Shown here: in pieces, positions 37,601 to 48,446 of the stretch
Layout: each line of letters starts with the position of its first letter
How positions within the stretch are numbered: the first letter of the stretch is position 1
NCBI RefSeq assembly: GCF_937863155.1
Contig: NZ_CALMFB010000024.1
Location: 1-64,000 of the forward strand
Source of the DNA: an uncultured Brevundimonas sp.
GTDB taxonomy: Bacteria; Pseudomonadota; Alphaproteobacteria; Caulobacterales; Caulobacteraceae
Direction of reading: 5' to 3'
DNA: 64,000 nt
Translations under genes and position numbers: made by a program
Notes under the pieces: generated by a model
What the model was told of the DNA's origin: nothing
Database searches by the model: none
The model's input: the letters and a program-made list of their open reading frames with translations, nothing else

Positions 37601-37798
37601 GAAACCATCGCCCGCTTCGCCTCGGGCGGCCCGGACTTCATCCTGTCGCCGGCCAGCATCAAGGGCGGCGGCCCCATGCTGGGGCTGCGCGTGGCGGTCG
37701 GCAACGAACTGGGCATGCTGACCATCGCGGCGGACGCCGAGAAGCTGGAAAACTACGTCCGCTACACCCTGCTGCTGCGGGCCAGCTTCCGCTTCTGA
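34619..37798 (+). CDS. Type Va autotransporter with calcium-binding-type motifs in the passenger
   Basis: A 1059-residue outer-membrane autotransporter. Signal peptide MRNLLAAAVAIAPLMAATGTQA; AGAGG lies 10 nt before the ATG. Residues about 25-720 form a Gly/Ser/Thr-rich passenger of probable beta-helix type (repeated TGSGPDS, GDISGGVYLGGP, SLTNTGSIQAN). Three acidic motifs interrupt it: DDDKDGDLDG near 117, NDEDGDGIGDAAEG near 289 and PDTDGDGVPDAQE near 516, the D-x-D-x-D-G pattern of EF-hand/thrombospondin-3 calcium loops. The C-terminal 300 residues are the autotransporter barrel, starting about SAWLQEINFYADKDKTDT and ending in LLRASFRF with a terminal Phe. Likely an adhesin; ligand unknown. 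Confidence 0.92.
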   Translation: MRNLLAAAVAIAPLMAATGTQAEVVINTSRTTPITTANATGSGPDSIRFASGGNVNVTSGVAVTVNSNHGLDLDSGSSISMLASANGSTGILVTGSNPGTIVIGGSVTISDDLEFYPDDDKDGDLDGPWAKGSDRYGLRVNGAGPVTANISIEASGTLLVEGNNSYAVSIESDLVGSFFSLGTMRVTGDNSIAFRSSGDISGGVYLGGPISATGAGSTAVSITGDVGGMLTLQSDISATGYRYTALGSDAFVAGLEPEDKLQSGSAVVIGASVLGGVILEKPPVNNDNANNDEDGDGIGDAAEGTATVNVFGSAPAIVVASDTQDITLGVVGTGDKAFGFINRGSISGQGVYEGVQANGLLFGGVAGRTVDIVGGVRNEGTIASLANKADATTLRFGEGASADSLVNILAISSGVATQGAHRSTAIQIDAGATLNSITNSGQILAVSSGGTADVTAIRDLSGTLTSLTNTGSIQANLSPNDKGDAMTGTVTAIDARANTTGLTLIQSGTTGTVNADNPDTDGDGVPDAQEPEILGDIRLGSGADVLDIRNGVVEGAISFGAGADRLDITGGAVVRGALSDTDGLLDINIANGTLEARQAGQLNVTSLNIGAQGDLLVTLDPANSSNSGFNVSGTATVANGAGVGVRFASLLDGPERFNIISANTLIMGGTLDQAAVQANSPYLYVVSAGADVAAGDIYIDARRRTAQEAGLSGVETSAFDAFYRALGDSDALRNAYLGQTGRDGFINLYEQMLPDHSGGPLLSLASGVDAVTRALTGRNASAAPGETSAWLQEINFYADKDKTDTYGFRSEGFGVAGGIERGTRNGAFGLSVAFTSSDLEDPEAEAEEVLSASLIELGLYWRAQGQYWTTWARAAAGYATFDATRQLVGSGLNLRNESSWNGFTLAAAGGVSYERNMGRWNIRPELYAEYFSLSEDARVERGGGDGFDLDIDERDGHMFSTVAAVNVGYGFGQNGWLRPELRVGWRQNLSVDAGETIARFASGGPDFILSPASIKGGGPMLGLRVAVGNELGMLTIAADAEKLENYVRYTLLLRASFRF

Positions 37799-39415
37799 TC
37801 AGTCGGCGGCGGCGATCCAGGCCGCCCGGACCTTCAGGCGGCTGGCGCGGCGCATCGCGGTCGCGCGCGCGCCGGAGTCCAGCAGACCGGAAGCGCGCGG
37901 ATCGCCCGCCAGCGCCCCCTGCCCCAATTCGCGCCACGCCGCCGCCCCCTGGTTCATGTCCGCCAGGATTTCCGCGCGCTCGGACCGATAGCTCAGGCTG
38001 GCGGGGTGCCGGGCGCCCAGCCGCTGCTCGGCGGCCTCTGGCGTTTCGCCCAACACCGTCAGCGCAGTTCCGGCATCGCCGCTGCGCCGCATCAGCACCG
38101 CCAGTCGCCCCCGCGCATCCAGCACATAGGGATCATCGGCCGGCCGCGATTCCAGGGCGGTCAGCGCCTGTTTCGCCTGATCCAACGCGGCCTGGGTCTG
38201 ACCATTGGCGCCCAGGGCCTGGGCCCACACCTGACGCGCGCGGGTGGTTTCCAGATGATCCGCCCCCAGCGCCGTCTGCAGGCCCGCCACGGCGCGGCGT
38301 GACAGGGATTCGGCCTCCAGCGGCCGGTCCTGGGCCAACAGCACCTCGGCCAGGCGCAGGCGGGTCAGCTGGGTCTCGCTGTGCTCGACGCCGTTGCGCG
38401 CCTCGCGGATTTCCAGCCCGCGTCGCAACAGGGGTTCGGCGCGCTGGGCCTGACCGGCGCGGAACAGGGATTCGCCCGCATGGGTCAGCGACGCCCCGAC
38501 AAAGGCGTGGTCGGCGCCCAGAACCGCGCCCATGATCTCGGTCGTCTGGCGGAACAGGTCGGCCGCCTCCAGATGGTCGCCCTTCAGCCCGCGGATATTG
38601 CCCAGGCCGTTCAGCGCCAGACCCGCCGCGGTCGTCGGAGCGGCGCCGGGCCTGACATAGGCCGCCACCGCCGCACGATAGGCCGCCTCGGCCTCGTCGA
38701 ACCGACCCAGACTGGACAGGGTGTTGCCCAGGGCCGTCTGGGCGGTGGCGCGGCGCGGATCGTCCGGCCCGAACAGTCGCCCCGCCACCGCGTCGGCGCG
38801 GCGAAACGCGGCCTCGGCCTGGGCGTACTGGCCCTGGTCATAGTGGCTCCAGCCCAGGTTCTTCAGCCCCTCCAGCACATCGGGATGATCCTCGCCATAG
38901 GCGGCGATCCAGACCTGGACCGCCTGCTGGATGCGCGCCATCGAGACGTCCAGCCGTCCCTGGCGCGAGGCGACCGAGGCCAGGTTGTTCAGGCTTTCGG
39001 CCACGTCCGGGTGGGCGTCGCCCAGGGCGGCGCGGCGATCCTCCAGCCCCTGCTGAAACACGGCGCCGGCCCCATCGATGTCGCCCCGGACATACAGGAT
39101 CTGGCCGATGATGTTGCGGCTGGACGCCGTAACGGGGTGGTGCGGACCATAGGTGGCCTCGGCGATGGCGACCAGTTCGCCGGCCTTCTGGATCGCCTCG
39201 TCGAACCGCTCGGCGTCGCGCGCCGTCTCGGCCTCGCCCACCAGGCGTTCGATCTGGGCCGTTTCGTCGTCGGTCGGCGCACGCACGGCGGGGGGTATGG
39301 CGAAGATGTCGGCGGGTTCGAACGCCACGCCCTGCGCCGTCGCGTCCTGCACGGCGACAACCGGAACGGGCGCGCCGGCGATCATCAGGACAGCCAGGCT
39401 GGCGGCGGCGATCAT
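37799..39415 (-). CDS. Secreted tetratricopeptide-repeat protein
   Basis: A 538-residue protein with an N-terminal signal or anchor (IAAASLAVLMIAGAPVPVVAVQ) and about nine TPRs of the 42-residue kinesin-light-chain type. Examples are YGPHHPVTASSRNIIGQILY, LGDAHPDVAESLNNLASVAS, YGEDHPDVLEGLKNLGWSHY and LGADHAFVGASLTHAGESLF; the G-x-x-H-P pattern marks each repeat. It ends RASRLKVRAAWIAAAD. A longer upstream reading covers the tRNA-Val gene and is rejected. It is a paralog of the protein at 46064-48382, which ends similarly (AQVRAAWRVAH). Probably a periplasmic protein-interaction scaffold; partner unknown. Confidence 0.82.
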   Translation of the reverse strand: MIAAASLAVLMIAGAPVPVVAVQDATAQGVAFEPADIFAIPPAVRAPTDDETAQIERLVGEAETARDAERFDEAIQKAGELVAIAEATYGPHHPVTASSRNIIGQILYVRGDIDGAGAVFQQGLEDRRAALGDAHPDVAESLNNLASVASRQGRLDVSMARIQQAVQVWIAAYGEDHPDVLEGLKNLGWSHYDQGQYAQAEAAFRRADAVAGRLFGPDDPRRATAQTALGNTLSSLGRFDEAEAAYRAAVAAYVRPGAAPTTAAGLALNGLGNIRGLKGDHLEAADLFRQTTEIMGAVLGADHAFVGASLTHAGESLFRAGQAQRAEPLLRRGLEIREARNGVEHSETQLTRLRLAEVLLAQDRPLEAESLSRRAVAGLQTALGADHLETTRARQVWAQALGANGQTQAALDQAKQALTALESRPADDPYVLDARGRLAVLMRRSGDAGTALTVLGETPEAAEQRLGARHPASLSYRSERAEILADMNQGAAAWRELGQGALAGDPRASGLLDSGARATAMRRASRLKVRAAWIAAAD

Positions 39416-39475
39416 GACCGCGACTATCCCGTCATGCCGACGCCGATGCAAGCAGCCCGGAATGACGGTCAGGAA

Positions 39476-39552
39476 TGGTGGGCGGCGAGGGGTTCGAACC
39501 CCCGACCCCCTCGGTGTAAACGAGGTGCTCTGACCAGCTGAGCTAGCCGCCC
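39476..39552 (-). tRNA. tRNA-Val (anticodon TAC)
   Basis: A 77-nt cloverleaf including encoded CCA. Acceptor GGGCGGC pairs with GCCGCCC; the D-arm is TAGCTCAGCTGGTCAGAGCA, the anticodon stem CCTCG/CGAGG with loop TTTACAC (anticodon TAC, complement at 39516-39518), and the T-arm GGGGGTTCGAACCCCT. It lies beyond the lon terminator on the same strand. Confidence 0.97.
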
Positions 39553-39606
39553 TTCCCCGCCGCTCATGCCCGCATGGGCGCGCCGGTTCAAGCCGCCGGA
39601 CAACGC

Positions 39607-39636
39607 AAAACGCGGCCCGGCGAACCGGACCGCGTT
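39607..39636 (-). terminator. lon intrinsic terminator
   Basis: Hairpin AACGCGG-x-CCGG, loop of 4, CCGG-x-CCGCGTT, 23 nt after the lon stop. On the minus strand it runs into TTTTGCGTTG. Confidence 0.75.
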
Positions 39637-39659
39637 CTGTCTTCAGCCGTGTCGGACGA

Positions 39660-42071
<2,412 letters not shown>

Positions 42072-42430
42072 GATGCGTACTTTCCAGGGCCTTCGTTGAT
42101 CTCCGGCCCGCCGTTCCCCGGACGCCGGGCGCGATGCCCGGTCCCCGTGGACGGCCCGTCGATTCCGACGGCGTTCGGAACAGTATGTGGCCCCGCGCGT
42201 CCGGGGTTCAAGCGTAACGGGCGCCGGGAACGATGCGGTCGTGGATAGACGGCCACGCTGGACGATCCGTGCGCCTGATCGCCCCGACAGGTCCGCATCA
42301 CCGGCGTCAGCGGCGTATAAGGGTCGATAGACGCGCGAAATCCGTGTGGTCCGGGCGCCGCATCGGCCGGCTTCGTGGCAACCCCTGACCGTCCGTGGCC
42401 GTTAGCGAAGCTCCACAGATGGAGGATTCG
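42072..42430. other. 359-bp divergent intergenic region between lon and a small lipoprotein gene
   Basis: I see no gene here. It holds the lon leader, a sigma-32-like lon promoter (42184-42212), and several G/C-rich short dyads. Nearest the lipoprotein gene is its ribosome site GGAGG (42421-42425). The roughly 200 bases between 42213 and 42410 carry nothing else I can interpret. Confidence 0.5.
42184..42212 (-). promoter_or_regulatory. Sigma-32-like (heat-shock) promoter of lon
   Basis: On the minus strand CTTGAA (42212-42207) is followed after 16-17 nt by CCACATA (42190-42184). This resembles the alphaproteobacterial RpoH pattern CTTGAA-N17-C(C/A)ATAT and parallels the clpP promoter in this window. 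lon belongs to the RpoH regulon in related species. Confidence 0.5.
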
Positions 42431-42751
42431 ATGCGTTCACTGATCGTCCTGGGCGCCGCGGCGTCCCTGCTGACCGTCGCGGCCTGCAACCGGCCCGACG
42501 ATACGCCGACCGAAACCGAGGCCGCCGCTGCGGTCGATGCGGCCGCCGAAACCGCCGCGACGGGCGCGACGGCCAGTGCGCGCACATCCGGCGCCCCTGC
42601 CCCGGCCGACACGGCCACGCCCTACCCCACCAACGACCCCATGCCGCCCGCGACGGACGGGGCCGCTGGCGCCAGCCCCGTCTCCGACGCCACGCGCGAC
42701 GGCGCCAAGGAAAAGGCCGAAAGCACCAATCTTCATCCCCGCACGCCCTAA
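42431..42751 (+). CDS. Small Ala/Thr-rich lipoprotein of unknown function
   Basis: A 106-residue predicted lipoprotein. GGAGG lies 5 nt before the ATG at 42431, which gives the signal [19 protein letters not shown] with the lipidated Cys near residue 19. The mature part is low-complexity and disordered ([20 protein letters not shown]; then Pro-rich [15 protein letters not shown]), with a charged end. No domain is recognisable. It is divergent from lon and convergent with clpX, sharing the terminator between them. Confidence 0.7.
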   Translation: MRSLIVLGAAASLLTVAACNRPDDTPTETEAAAAVDAAAETAATGATASARTSGAPAPADTATPYPTNDPMPPATDGAAGASPVSDATRDGAKEKAESTNLHPRTP

Positions 42752-42773
42752 GCCGGCGTCACCACGAGGCGCG

Positions 42774-42808
42774 TGAAAAAGGGCGGGTCCGTCGCCGGGC
42801 CCGCCCTT
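42774..42808. terminator. Strong hairpin terminator, clpX end (bidirectional)
   Basis: A 12-bp stem (AAGGGCGGGTCC with GGGCCCGCCCTT, one G-U) and a 6-nt loop, 25 nt after the clpX stop. On the minus strand it is followed by TTTTTCACG, a clear intrinsic terminator; it can also stop the convergent lipoprotein transcript. Confidence 0.85.
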
Positions 42809-42833
42809 GTTCGTGTCGTTTGCGGCGCGTCGA

Positions 42834-44108
42834 TCAGGCGGCGCTGTCGGGGGCGGCCTTCTTGCCCTTGGTTTCCGCATAGATCAGCAGCGGCTGAGCC
42901 TTGCCTTCGATCACCTCGGCGTTGACCACCACCTCTTCGACGCCTTCGAAGGTCGGCAGTTCGAACATGGTCTCCAGCAGGACGCCTTCCAGGATCGAGC
43001 GCAGGCCGCGCGCGCCGGTCTTGCGCGTGATGGCCTTCTTGGCGACGGCGTTCAGGGCGTCGTCGGTGAAGGTCAGTTCGACATTCTCCATCTCGAACAG
43101 GCGCTTGTACTGCTTGACCAGAGCGTTCTTCGGCTCGGTCAGGATCATGATCAGCGCCGCTTCGTCCAGGTCTTCCAGTGTCGCCAGAACCGGCAGACGG
43201 CCGATGAATTCAGGAATCAGGCCGAACCTCATCAGATCGTCAGGCTCGACCCCGCGCAGGATGTCGCCGGTGCGGCGTTCGTCCACGTCCTTGACCCGAG
43301 CGCCGAAGCCGATGGAGGCCGCGTCGCCGCGCGCCTGGATCACCTTCTCCAGGCCCGCAAAGGCGCCGCCGACGATGAACAGGATGTTGGCGGTGTCGAC
43401 CTGCAGGAACTCCTGCTGCGGATGCTTGCGGCCGCCCTGGGGCGGCACGGAGGCGACCGTGCCTTCCATGATCTTCAGCAGGGCCTGCTGAACGCCCTCG
43501 CCTGACACGTCGCGGGTGATCGAGGGGTTGTCGGACTTGCGCGAAATCTTGTCGATTTCGTCGATGTAGACAATGCCGCGCTGGGCCCGATCGACGTTGT
43601 AGTCGCTGGCCTGAAGCAGCTTCAGGATGATGTTCTCGACGTCTTCGCCCACATAGCCGGCTTCGGTCAGGGTGGTGGCGTCGGCCATGGTGAAGGGCAC
43701 GTCGATGATCCGCGCCAGCGTCTGGGCCAGCAGCGTCTTGCCCGAGCCGGTCGGCCCGATCAGCATGATGTTCGACTTGGCCAGCTCCACGTCGTTCGAC
43801 TTGGTCGCGTGGTTCAGGCGCTTGTAGTGGTTGTGCACCGCGACGCTCAGCACCTTCTTGGCGTGCGCCTGACCGATGACATAGTCGTCCAGGACCTCGC
43901 GGATCTCCTTGGGCGTAGGCACGCCGTCCTTGGCCTTGACGAAGCCGATCTTGTGCTCTTCGCGGATGATATCCATGCACAGTTCGACGCATTCATCGCA
44001 GATGAACACGGTCGGTCCGGCGATCAGCTTGCGGACCTCATGCTGGCTCTTCCCGCAGAAGCTGCAGTAGAGGGTGCTCTTGGCGTCCGTTCCGGCGGCT
44101 TTGGTCAT
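42834..44108 (-). CDS. clpX: ATP-dependent Clp protease ATP-binding subunit ClpX
   Basis: AAA+ unfoldase that feeds ClpP; in Caulobacter it drives the timed destruction of CtrA. The 424 residues start with the zinc-binding domain ([11 protein letters not shown] ... [10 protein letters not shown], four Cys within residues about 15-40). Then come Walker [16 protein letters not shown] near 118, Walker [13 protein letters not shown] near 180, pore and sensor regions (GRLPVLATL near 305) and arginine finger segments. It is separated from clpP by an HAD gene and a small gene, unlike the tight clpP-clpX pair of many bacteria, and has its own promoter region and terminator. Confidence 0.98.
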   Translation of the reverse strand: MTKAAGTDAKSTLYCSFCGKSQHEVRKLIAGPTVFICDECVELCMDIIREEHKIGFVKAKDGVPTPKEIREVLDDYVIGQAHAKKVLSVAVHNHYKRLNHATKSNDVELAKSNIMLIGPTGSGKTLLAQTLARIIDVPFTMADATTLTEAGYVGEDVENIILKLLQASDYNVDRAQRGIVYIDEIDKISRKSDNPSITRDVSGEGVQQALLKIMEGTVASVPPQGGRKHPQQEFLQVDTANILFIVGGAFAGLEKVIQARGDAASIGFGARVKDVDERRTGDILRGVEPDDLMRFGLIPEFIGRLPVLATLEDLDEAALIMILTEPKNALVKQYKRLFEMENVELTFTDDALNAVAKKAITRKTGARGLRSILEGVLLETMFELPTFEGVEEVVVNAEVIEGKAQPLLIYAETKGKKAAPDSAA

Positions 44109-44297
44109 TGACCCTTCTCACTCCCGCATTCGTCCCCGATATGGGGTCCGAACGCGCCTCCTCCGCGTTGATTCCTGAACTCTAGGCGCGAAGGTCTTTA
44201 AAATTGACAATCAACCATCCGCACGCGCGCCACAACCCCGCAAAGGGGGCCGAACGACGCACGGTTGGGGAACAAGACTGGATGGAGATCACGGCGA

Positions 44298-44945
44298 ATG
44301 TCTGACATGGGCGCCCCGGACGATTTTCGCCAGCCCCGCGCAACGGGCGCGCCGGTCGTGGCTTTCGACTTCGACGGTACCCTGACGGTGCGCGACAGCT
44401 TCACCGCCTTTCTGCGCCATCGGGCGGGGGCGGCGGGATGGATGCTGGGCCTGGCGCGCATCGCCCCGGCCCTGGCGGCCTATGTCACAGATCGCGACCG
44501 CGGGCGGATCAAGGCGGCGACGGCGCGCGAATTCCTGGGCGGCCTGCCGCGCGAAACGCTGGAACAGGAGGCCGCCGCCTTCGCCGACGCGGTCTGGGAC
44601 CGGTTCATGCGGCCCGACGCCCTAGACGTGTGGAACGCCTGGGGCGAACGCGGCGCCCACCGCGTGATCGTGACCGCCAGCCCCGAAACCACCGTCGCCC
44701 CCTTCGCCCGCCGCCTGGGGGCCGAGGCCTTGCTGGGCACCCAGATGGTGTTCGACGCCCACGACCGCGTCACCGGCGCCTTCGCCGGTCCCAACTGCCG
44801 GGGCGAGGAGAAGGTGCGCCGCCTGCGCGCCGCCTATGGCGACGACCTGCGCCTGGCCGCCGCCTATGGCGACACCTCGGGCGACACCGAGATGCTGGCC
44901 ATCGCCGACGAGGCGGGATTCAGGGTGTTTACCTCGCGCCCTTAA
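44298..44945 (+). CDS. HAD-superfamily subclass IB hydrolase (phosphoserine phosphatase-like)
   Basis: A 215-residue phosphatase. Motif I is FDFDGTLTVRDSF near residue 24 (nucleophile and acid Asp), followed by a helical cap. Motif II is VIVTASPETT near 125, motif III the Lys in RGEEKVRRL near 172 and motif IV AAYGDTSGDTEML near 190. HAD-IB relatives act on phosphoserine or lysophospholipid phosphates; which of these applies cannot be told. The ATG at 44298 is one of several close choices. It is divergent from clpX, and its stop overlaps the convergent next gene by 4 nt. Confidence 0.85.
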   Translation: MSDMGAPDDFRQPRATGAPVVAFDFDGTLTVRDSFTAFLRHRAGAAGWMLGLARIAPALAAYVTDRDRGRIKAATAREFLGGLPRETLEQEAAAFADAVWDRFMRPDALDVWNAWGERGAHRVIVTASPETTVAPFARRLGAEALLGTQMVFDAHDRVTGAFAGPNCRGEEKVRRLRAAYGDDLRLAAAYGDTSGDTEMLAIADEAGFRVFTSRP

Positions 44946-45262
44946 TGACCGTCGGCGTCCACGTCGAAGACCATGGCCCGGCCGCGCGAGGTCGGCTCCC
45001 AGCCCGCTTCGATGATCGAGGAGACGGCCGTCTTCACCGCCTCGACATTGATGCGCTGCTTTTCCATGTCCGGCCGGCCATTGGGGCGCAGGGGCATGGG
45101 GAATTGCACGATGGCCTCGCGCTTGAAGCCTTCCAGCCTCAGGGTGATGGCCATGCCGTTCCAGCTGCCGTCGGCGTTCGGCTGGGGCTGGCGGCGGATC
45201 TCCCAGCTGTAGGTTTCGCCATCGACCAGAACGGTCCCGCTGGTGTCGCGTGTGTGCTGCAT
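44942..45262 (-). CDS. Conserved small protein of unknown function between clpP and clpX
   Basis: A 106-residue soluble protein with no recognised domain. The N-terminal half is a run of beta-strands (SGTVLVDGETYSWEIRRQPQ, then GMAITLRLEGFKREAIVQFP). The C-terminal half is helical (RINVEAVKTAVSSIIEAGW) and ends with an acidic tail. The ATG at 45262 is preferred over a TTG at 45280, which would lie within the T-tail of the clpP terminator. It is probably transcribed from its own promoter or by readthrough from clpP. Confidence 0.7.
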   Translation of the reverse strand: MQHTRDTSGTVLVDGETYSWEIRRQPQPNADGSWNGMAITLRLEGFKREAIVQFPMPLRPNGRPDMEKQRINVEAVKTAVSSIIEAGWEPTSRGRAMVFDVDADGH

Positions 45263-45276
45263 GAGCGCCTGATAGC

Positions 45277-45312
45277 ACAAAAGAAAAGGCGCGCCGGTTG
45301 CGACGCGCCTTT
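45277..45312 (-). terminator. clpP intrinsic terminator
   Basis: A 9-bp perfect stem (AAAGGCGCG with CGCGCCTTT) and a 10-nt loop, 27 nt past the clpP stop; on the minus strand it runs into TTTTCTTTTGTG. Confidence 0.88.
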
Positions 45313-45338
45313 GTTCGGGTCTTGAGGCCGCAGAAGGA

Positions 45339-45980
45339 TCAGGGCGTCTTCACGCCATCGGCGTCGGCCTGTTCGCGGCGGTCGTAGACGTGATCCACGA
45401 TGCCCCACGCCTTGGCCTCGTCCGCGCTCATGAAATGGTCGCGGTCCAGCGTCTTTTCGACCTCTTCATAGGTGCGGCCGGTGTGGTGGACATAGATCTC
45501 GTTCAGCCGCTTCTTGGTGTAGCGGATGTCTTCGGCGTGGCGCTCGATGTCCGAGGCCTGGCCCCGGAAGCCGCCCGAGGGCTGGTGCACCATGATGCGG
45601 GCGTTCGGCAGGGCCACGCGCTGGCCCGCTTCGCCCGCCGCCAGGATCAGCGACCCGGCCGAGGCGGCCATGCCCATGACCACGGTCGAGACTGGCGACT
45701 TGATGTATTGCATGGTGTCGTAGATCGCGAGCGCCGAGGTCACCTGACCGCCGGGACTGTTGATGTACATGCTGATTTCCTTCTTCGGGTTCTCCGATTC
45801 CAGGAACAGCAGCTGGGCGCAGATCAGCGAGGCCATGCCGTCTTCGAACGGGCCGGTCAGGAAGATGATCCGTTCGCGCAGCAGGCGTGAGAAGATGTCG
45901 AAGGCCCGCTCGCCCCGGCTGGACTGCTCCACCACCATGGGGACCAGGTTCATGTTCATCAGTTCGATGGGATCGCGCAT
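45339..45980 (-). CDS. clpP: ATP-dependent Clp protease proteolytic subunit ClpP
   Basis: Serine protease forming the tetradecameric chamber of ClpXP and ClpAP. The 213 residues include the propeptide-like start ([20 protein letters not shown]), [24 protein letters not shown], the catalytic Ser in [11 protein letters not shown] near 107, the His in [12 protein letters not shown] near 132 and the catalytic Asp in [11 protein letters not shown] near 180. ClpP is essential in Caulobacter because ClpXP clears CtrA. It has its own sigma-32-like promoter and terminator, so it can be expressed apart from the flanking TPR gene. Confidence 0.98.
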   Translation of the reverse strand: MRDPIELMNMNLVPMVVEQSSRGERAFDIFSRLLRERIIFLTGPFEDGMASLICAQLLFLESENPKKEISMYINSPGGQVTSALAIYDTMQYIKSPVSTVVMGMAASAGSLILAAGEAGQRVALPNARIMVHQPSGGFRGQASDIERHAEDIRYTKKRLNEIYVHHTGRTYEEVEKTLDRDHFMSADEAKAWGIVDHVYDRREQADADGVKTP

Positions 45981-46039
45981 TCGGGGCCTTCTCGGATAGG
46001 TGCGGGCGGCCGAATCGGCGCGCGCTCCGCGTCGCTAGG

Positions 46040-46068
46040 ATATTGCCCGCTGATGGGCCGGTTTCAAG
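46040..46068 (-). promoter_or_regulatory. Sigma-32-like (heat-shock) promoter of clpP
   Basis: On the minus strand CTTGAA (46068-46063) is followed after exactly 17 nt by CAATAT (46045-46040), 60 nt before the clpP start. The -35 box overlaps the stop codon of the upstream TPR gene. Spacing and sequence fit the alphaproteobacterial RpoH consensus and match the lon promoter. Confidence 0.6.
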
Positions 46069-48382
46069 CGAGGGGTCGTTCACCCGCCGCCGAAGCCACC
46101 GGATGGGCCACGCGCCAGGCGGCCCGAACCTGGGCGCGGAACAGGCTGCGCAGGCGCTGGGATTCGGTCATGCCCACCTCTTCCACGCTCAGCCGCCCAG
46201 GCCGCGCCGTCGCCTCGCGCCCCACATCGCGCAGCAGCGGCAGGGCCTGATCCGCCCGGCCCGTGGCCAGATACTGCCGCGCCAGGCCGCTTTCCCACAG
46301 CATGCGATCCGGGTCGCCGGGCGCCAGCTGGGCCCGGCCGACATCCACCGCGTGATGCAGCATCTCCTCGGCCTGATCGGCGGACAGTTCGGGCTGCATC
46401 TGCATGGCGATGTTGAACATCATGCCCGCGACTTCGACATGGTCGCGCCCCAGCAGGCGGATACGGGTGTCTAGCAAGGCCTGATAGGCCGTCGCCGCCT
46501 CGGTCCGGCGACCGCTTTCGGCCATGATCGCCGCCTGGTTCGATCGCGCCCGCAGGGTCTGCAGATTGTCGGCCCCCAGCGACGCCGAATAGCTGTCCAC
46601 CGCGATGTCGATCAGCCGCCCGGCCTCGTCCATCTGATCGGCGCGCCAGGCCAGCAGCGCCGCCTGATTATAGGCCGAGCCCACGAACATGTGCCCGCGC
46701 CCGAACTGGCGTTCGGCCTGCAGCACGGCCCGGGTCATGGTGGCCGCCGCCGCATCCAGCGCGCCCGCCTCATATTGCGACTCGGCCAGGGCCAGCAGGG
46801 TGGTGGCGATCTCGGGGTGATCTTCGCCCAGGATGCGGGCCTCCAGCGCTGCCGTGTCGCGCAGCACCTCGCCCGCCTCGGCATAGCGTTCCGCTTCGAT
46901 CAGGACCGACCCCAGGTTCCGCAGCGCACGGATGCGATACAGGCTGGTCGGCGCGCGGGTGGCCAGAACGCCTTCCGCTTCACGCGCCAGTTCCAGGGCG
47001 GCGGGGATGCGCGCCTGCTGTCGCCGCACCATCGACATCAGCATCAGGGCCACGGCCCGCGACTGCATCGTCTTGCGCGCATCGGCGGGCCAGACCTCCA
47101 GCGCGCTGTCCAGAATCTGCTCGGCCTCGCCGGCTCGATTGTCGATCATCAGCCCTTCGGCCAGGGCGATGCGGGCCTGGTTCAACCGCGTCTGGTCCAC
47201 GCCCTCGACGTCGCCCTGTTCGGCCAGCAGGGCGATCAGGGCCTCGACGCCCGCCCGGTGCTGGCCCTGCAAGGGCAGCAGCGCGGCCTGACTGATGCGC
47301 GCGCCCAGCCGGTCCGGGTCGCTGGCCGGAACCTGGGCGGCCGCCAGGGCCGTCTCCAGCACCTGGGTCGCCGCGGCGTAGCGGCCGACGCCCTGCAACA
47401 GATCCGCCCGCCAGGTGGCCAGGCGCAGCGCCTCGACCGAACCGGCGCCCCTGGCCTGGATCACGGCGACCTGGGCCGCATCCAGACGCGCAAAGGCCTC
47501 GTCCGCCTGTCCGGCCGCCAGGACGGTGCGAACATAAGCGTCCAGCAGTTTCAGGGTTCCGGCGTCGGCCGGACCGTGGGTCTGGGCCGACAGAGCGTGC
47601 ACCGCGCCGGCCTCGGCCAGCGCCTCGTCCATCCGCCCCAGCCCGCGCAGCCAATCGGCCCTCAGGCCCCGCAGTTCCAGCGTCAGCGGAGCCGTGGCGC
47701 CGTCCGTGGCGTCGTACCAGGCCAGAAGACGCCCGAACGCCGCCTCTACCCGCGCCGTATCGCCGCTTTCCATCCCTGCGGTCACATCGCGCATGTCGCG
47801 GCGGGCCTGGACCTCTGCGCTCTGCTGGGGCGTCAGTTGCACCGGCATGCCCGCCTCGGCCCGCACCGTGTCCAGTTGCCGGCAGCGTTCGGTGTTCGAC
47901 CCATGCTCGGGCCGGGCGTACAGATCACAGGCGCGCTGGGCCGCCACGCCCGCCTCTTCGAACCGGTTGTCGTTGTTCAGCACCCGCGCCAGGGCATAGG
48001 CGACGAAGGGCGCGTCGGTCGCCGCGTCCTGGCCCGCGTCGATCAGGGCCTGATTCTCATGGGCCAGAATGTTCGCCGCCTCGCTGCGCCGACGCAGCCG
48101 GTCCAGCGAATTGGCCAGGCTGAGCGCCGTATTCAGCCGCCAGCGGTTCTGCGGCGGCGCCTGCCGCGCCAGAACCTGATAGGCCTCGCCCAACGGCGGC
48201 AGGGCCTCGGCGTATCGCCCGGCGCGCTCCAGCTCCATCCCCTGCTGGGCCAGGCCCAGGATGCGCTCCACCTCGGGATCGACGGCGGGCGCCGCGGCGG
48301 CGGGCTCCGGCGTCTGCGCCCAGGCGCCGCTGTTGATCGCCAGCGCCAGCAGCGCCGCGCACCCCATCGCTCGAATCATCAT
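46064..48382 (-). CDS. Large secreted tetratricopeptide-repeat protein upstream of clpP
   Basis: A 772-residue protein. The ATG at 48382 has GAGGCGG just upstream and gives a signal peptide (RAMGCAALLALAINSGAWAQ); an ATG at 48394 is also possible. The rest is nearly all helical TPR and related repeats, such as YAEALPPLGEAYQVLARQAP, LGEDHPEIATTLLALAESQY, FGRGHMFVGSAYNQAALLAW and LGADNLQTLRARSNQAAIMA. The C-terminus (LFRAQVRAAWRVAHPV) resembles that of the TPR protein at 37799-39415. Likely a periplasmic scaffold; function unknown. Its stop codon is part of the clpP -35 element. Confidence 0.8.
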   Translation of the reverse strand: MMIRAMGCAALLALAINSGAWAQTPEPAAAAPAVDPEVERILGLAQQGMELERAGRYAEALPPLGEAYQVLARQAPPQNRWRLNTALSLANSLDRLRRRSEAANILAHENQALIDAGQDAATDAPFVAYALARVLNNDNRFEEAGVAAQRACDLYARPEHGSNTERCRQLDTVRAEAGMPVQLTPQQSAEVQARRDMRDVTAGMESGDTARVEAAFGRLLAWYDATDGATAPLTLELRGLRADWLRGLGRMDEALAEAGAVHALSAQTHGPADAGTLKLLDAYVRTVLAAGQADEAFARLDAAQVAVIQARGAGSVEALRLATWRADLLQGVGRYAAATQVLETALAAAQVPASDPDRLGARISQAALLPLQGQHRAGVEALIALLAEQGDVEGVDQTRLNQARIALAEGLMIDNRAGEAEQILDSALEVWPADARKTMQSRAVALMLMSMVRRQQARIPAALELAREAEGVLATRAPTSLYRIRALRNLGSVLIEAERYAEAGEVLRDTAALEARILGEDHPEIATTLLALAESQYEAGALDAAAATMTRAVLQAERQFGRGHMFVGSAYNQAALLAWRADQMDEAGRLIDIAVDSYSASLGADNLQTLRARSNQAAIMAESGRRTEAATAYQALLDTRIRLLGRDHVEVAGMMFNIAMQMQPELSADQAEEMLHHAVDVGRAQLAPGDPDRMLWESGLARQYLATGRADQALPLLRDVGREATARPGRLSVEEVGMTESQRLRSLFRAQVRAAWRVAHPVASAAGERPLA

Positions 48383-48446
48383 GGCCCGCCTCATGCCGGC
48401 ATAGTGCGCCGACAGGAGACGAAGCGGGACTGTCAGAGACTGACGA

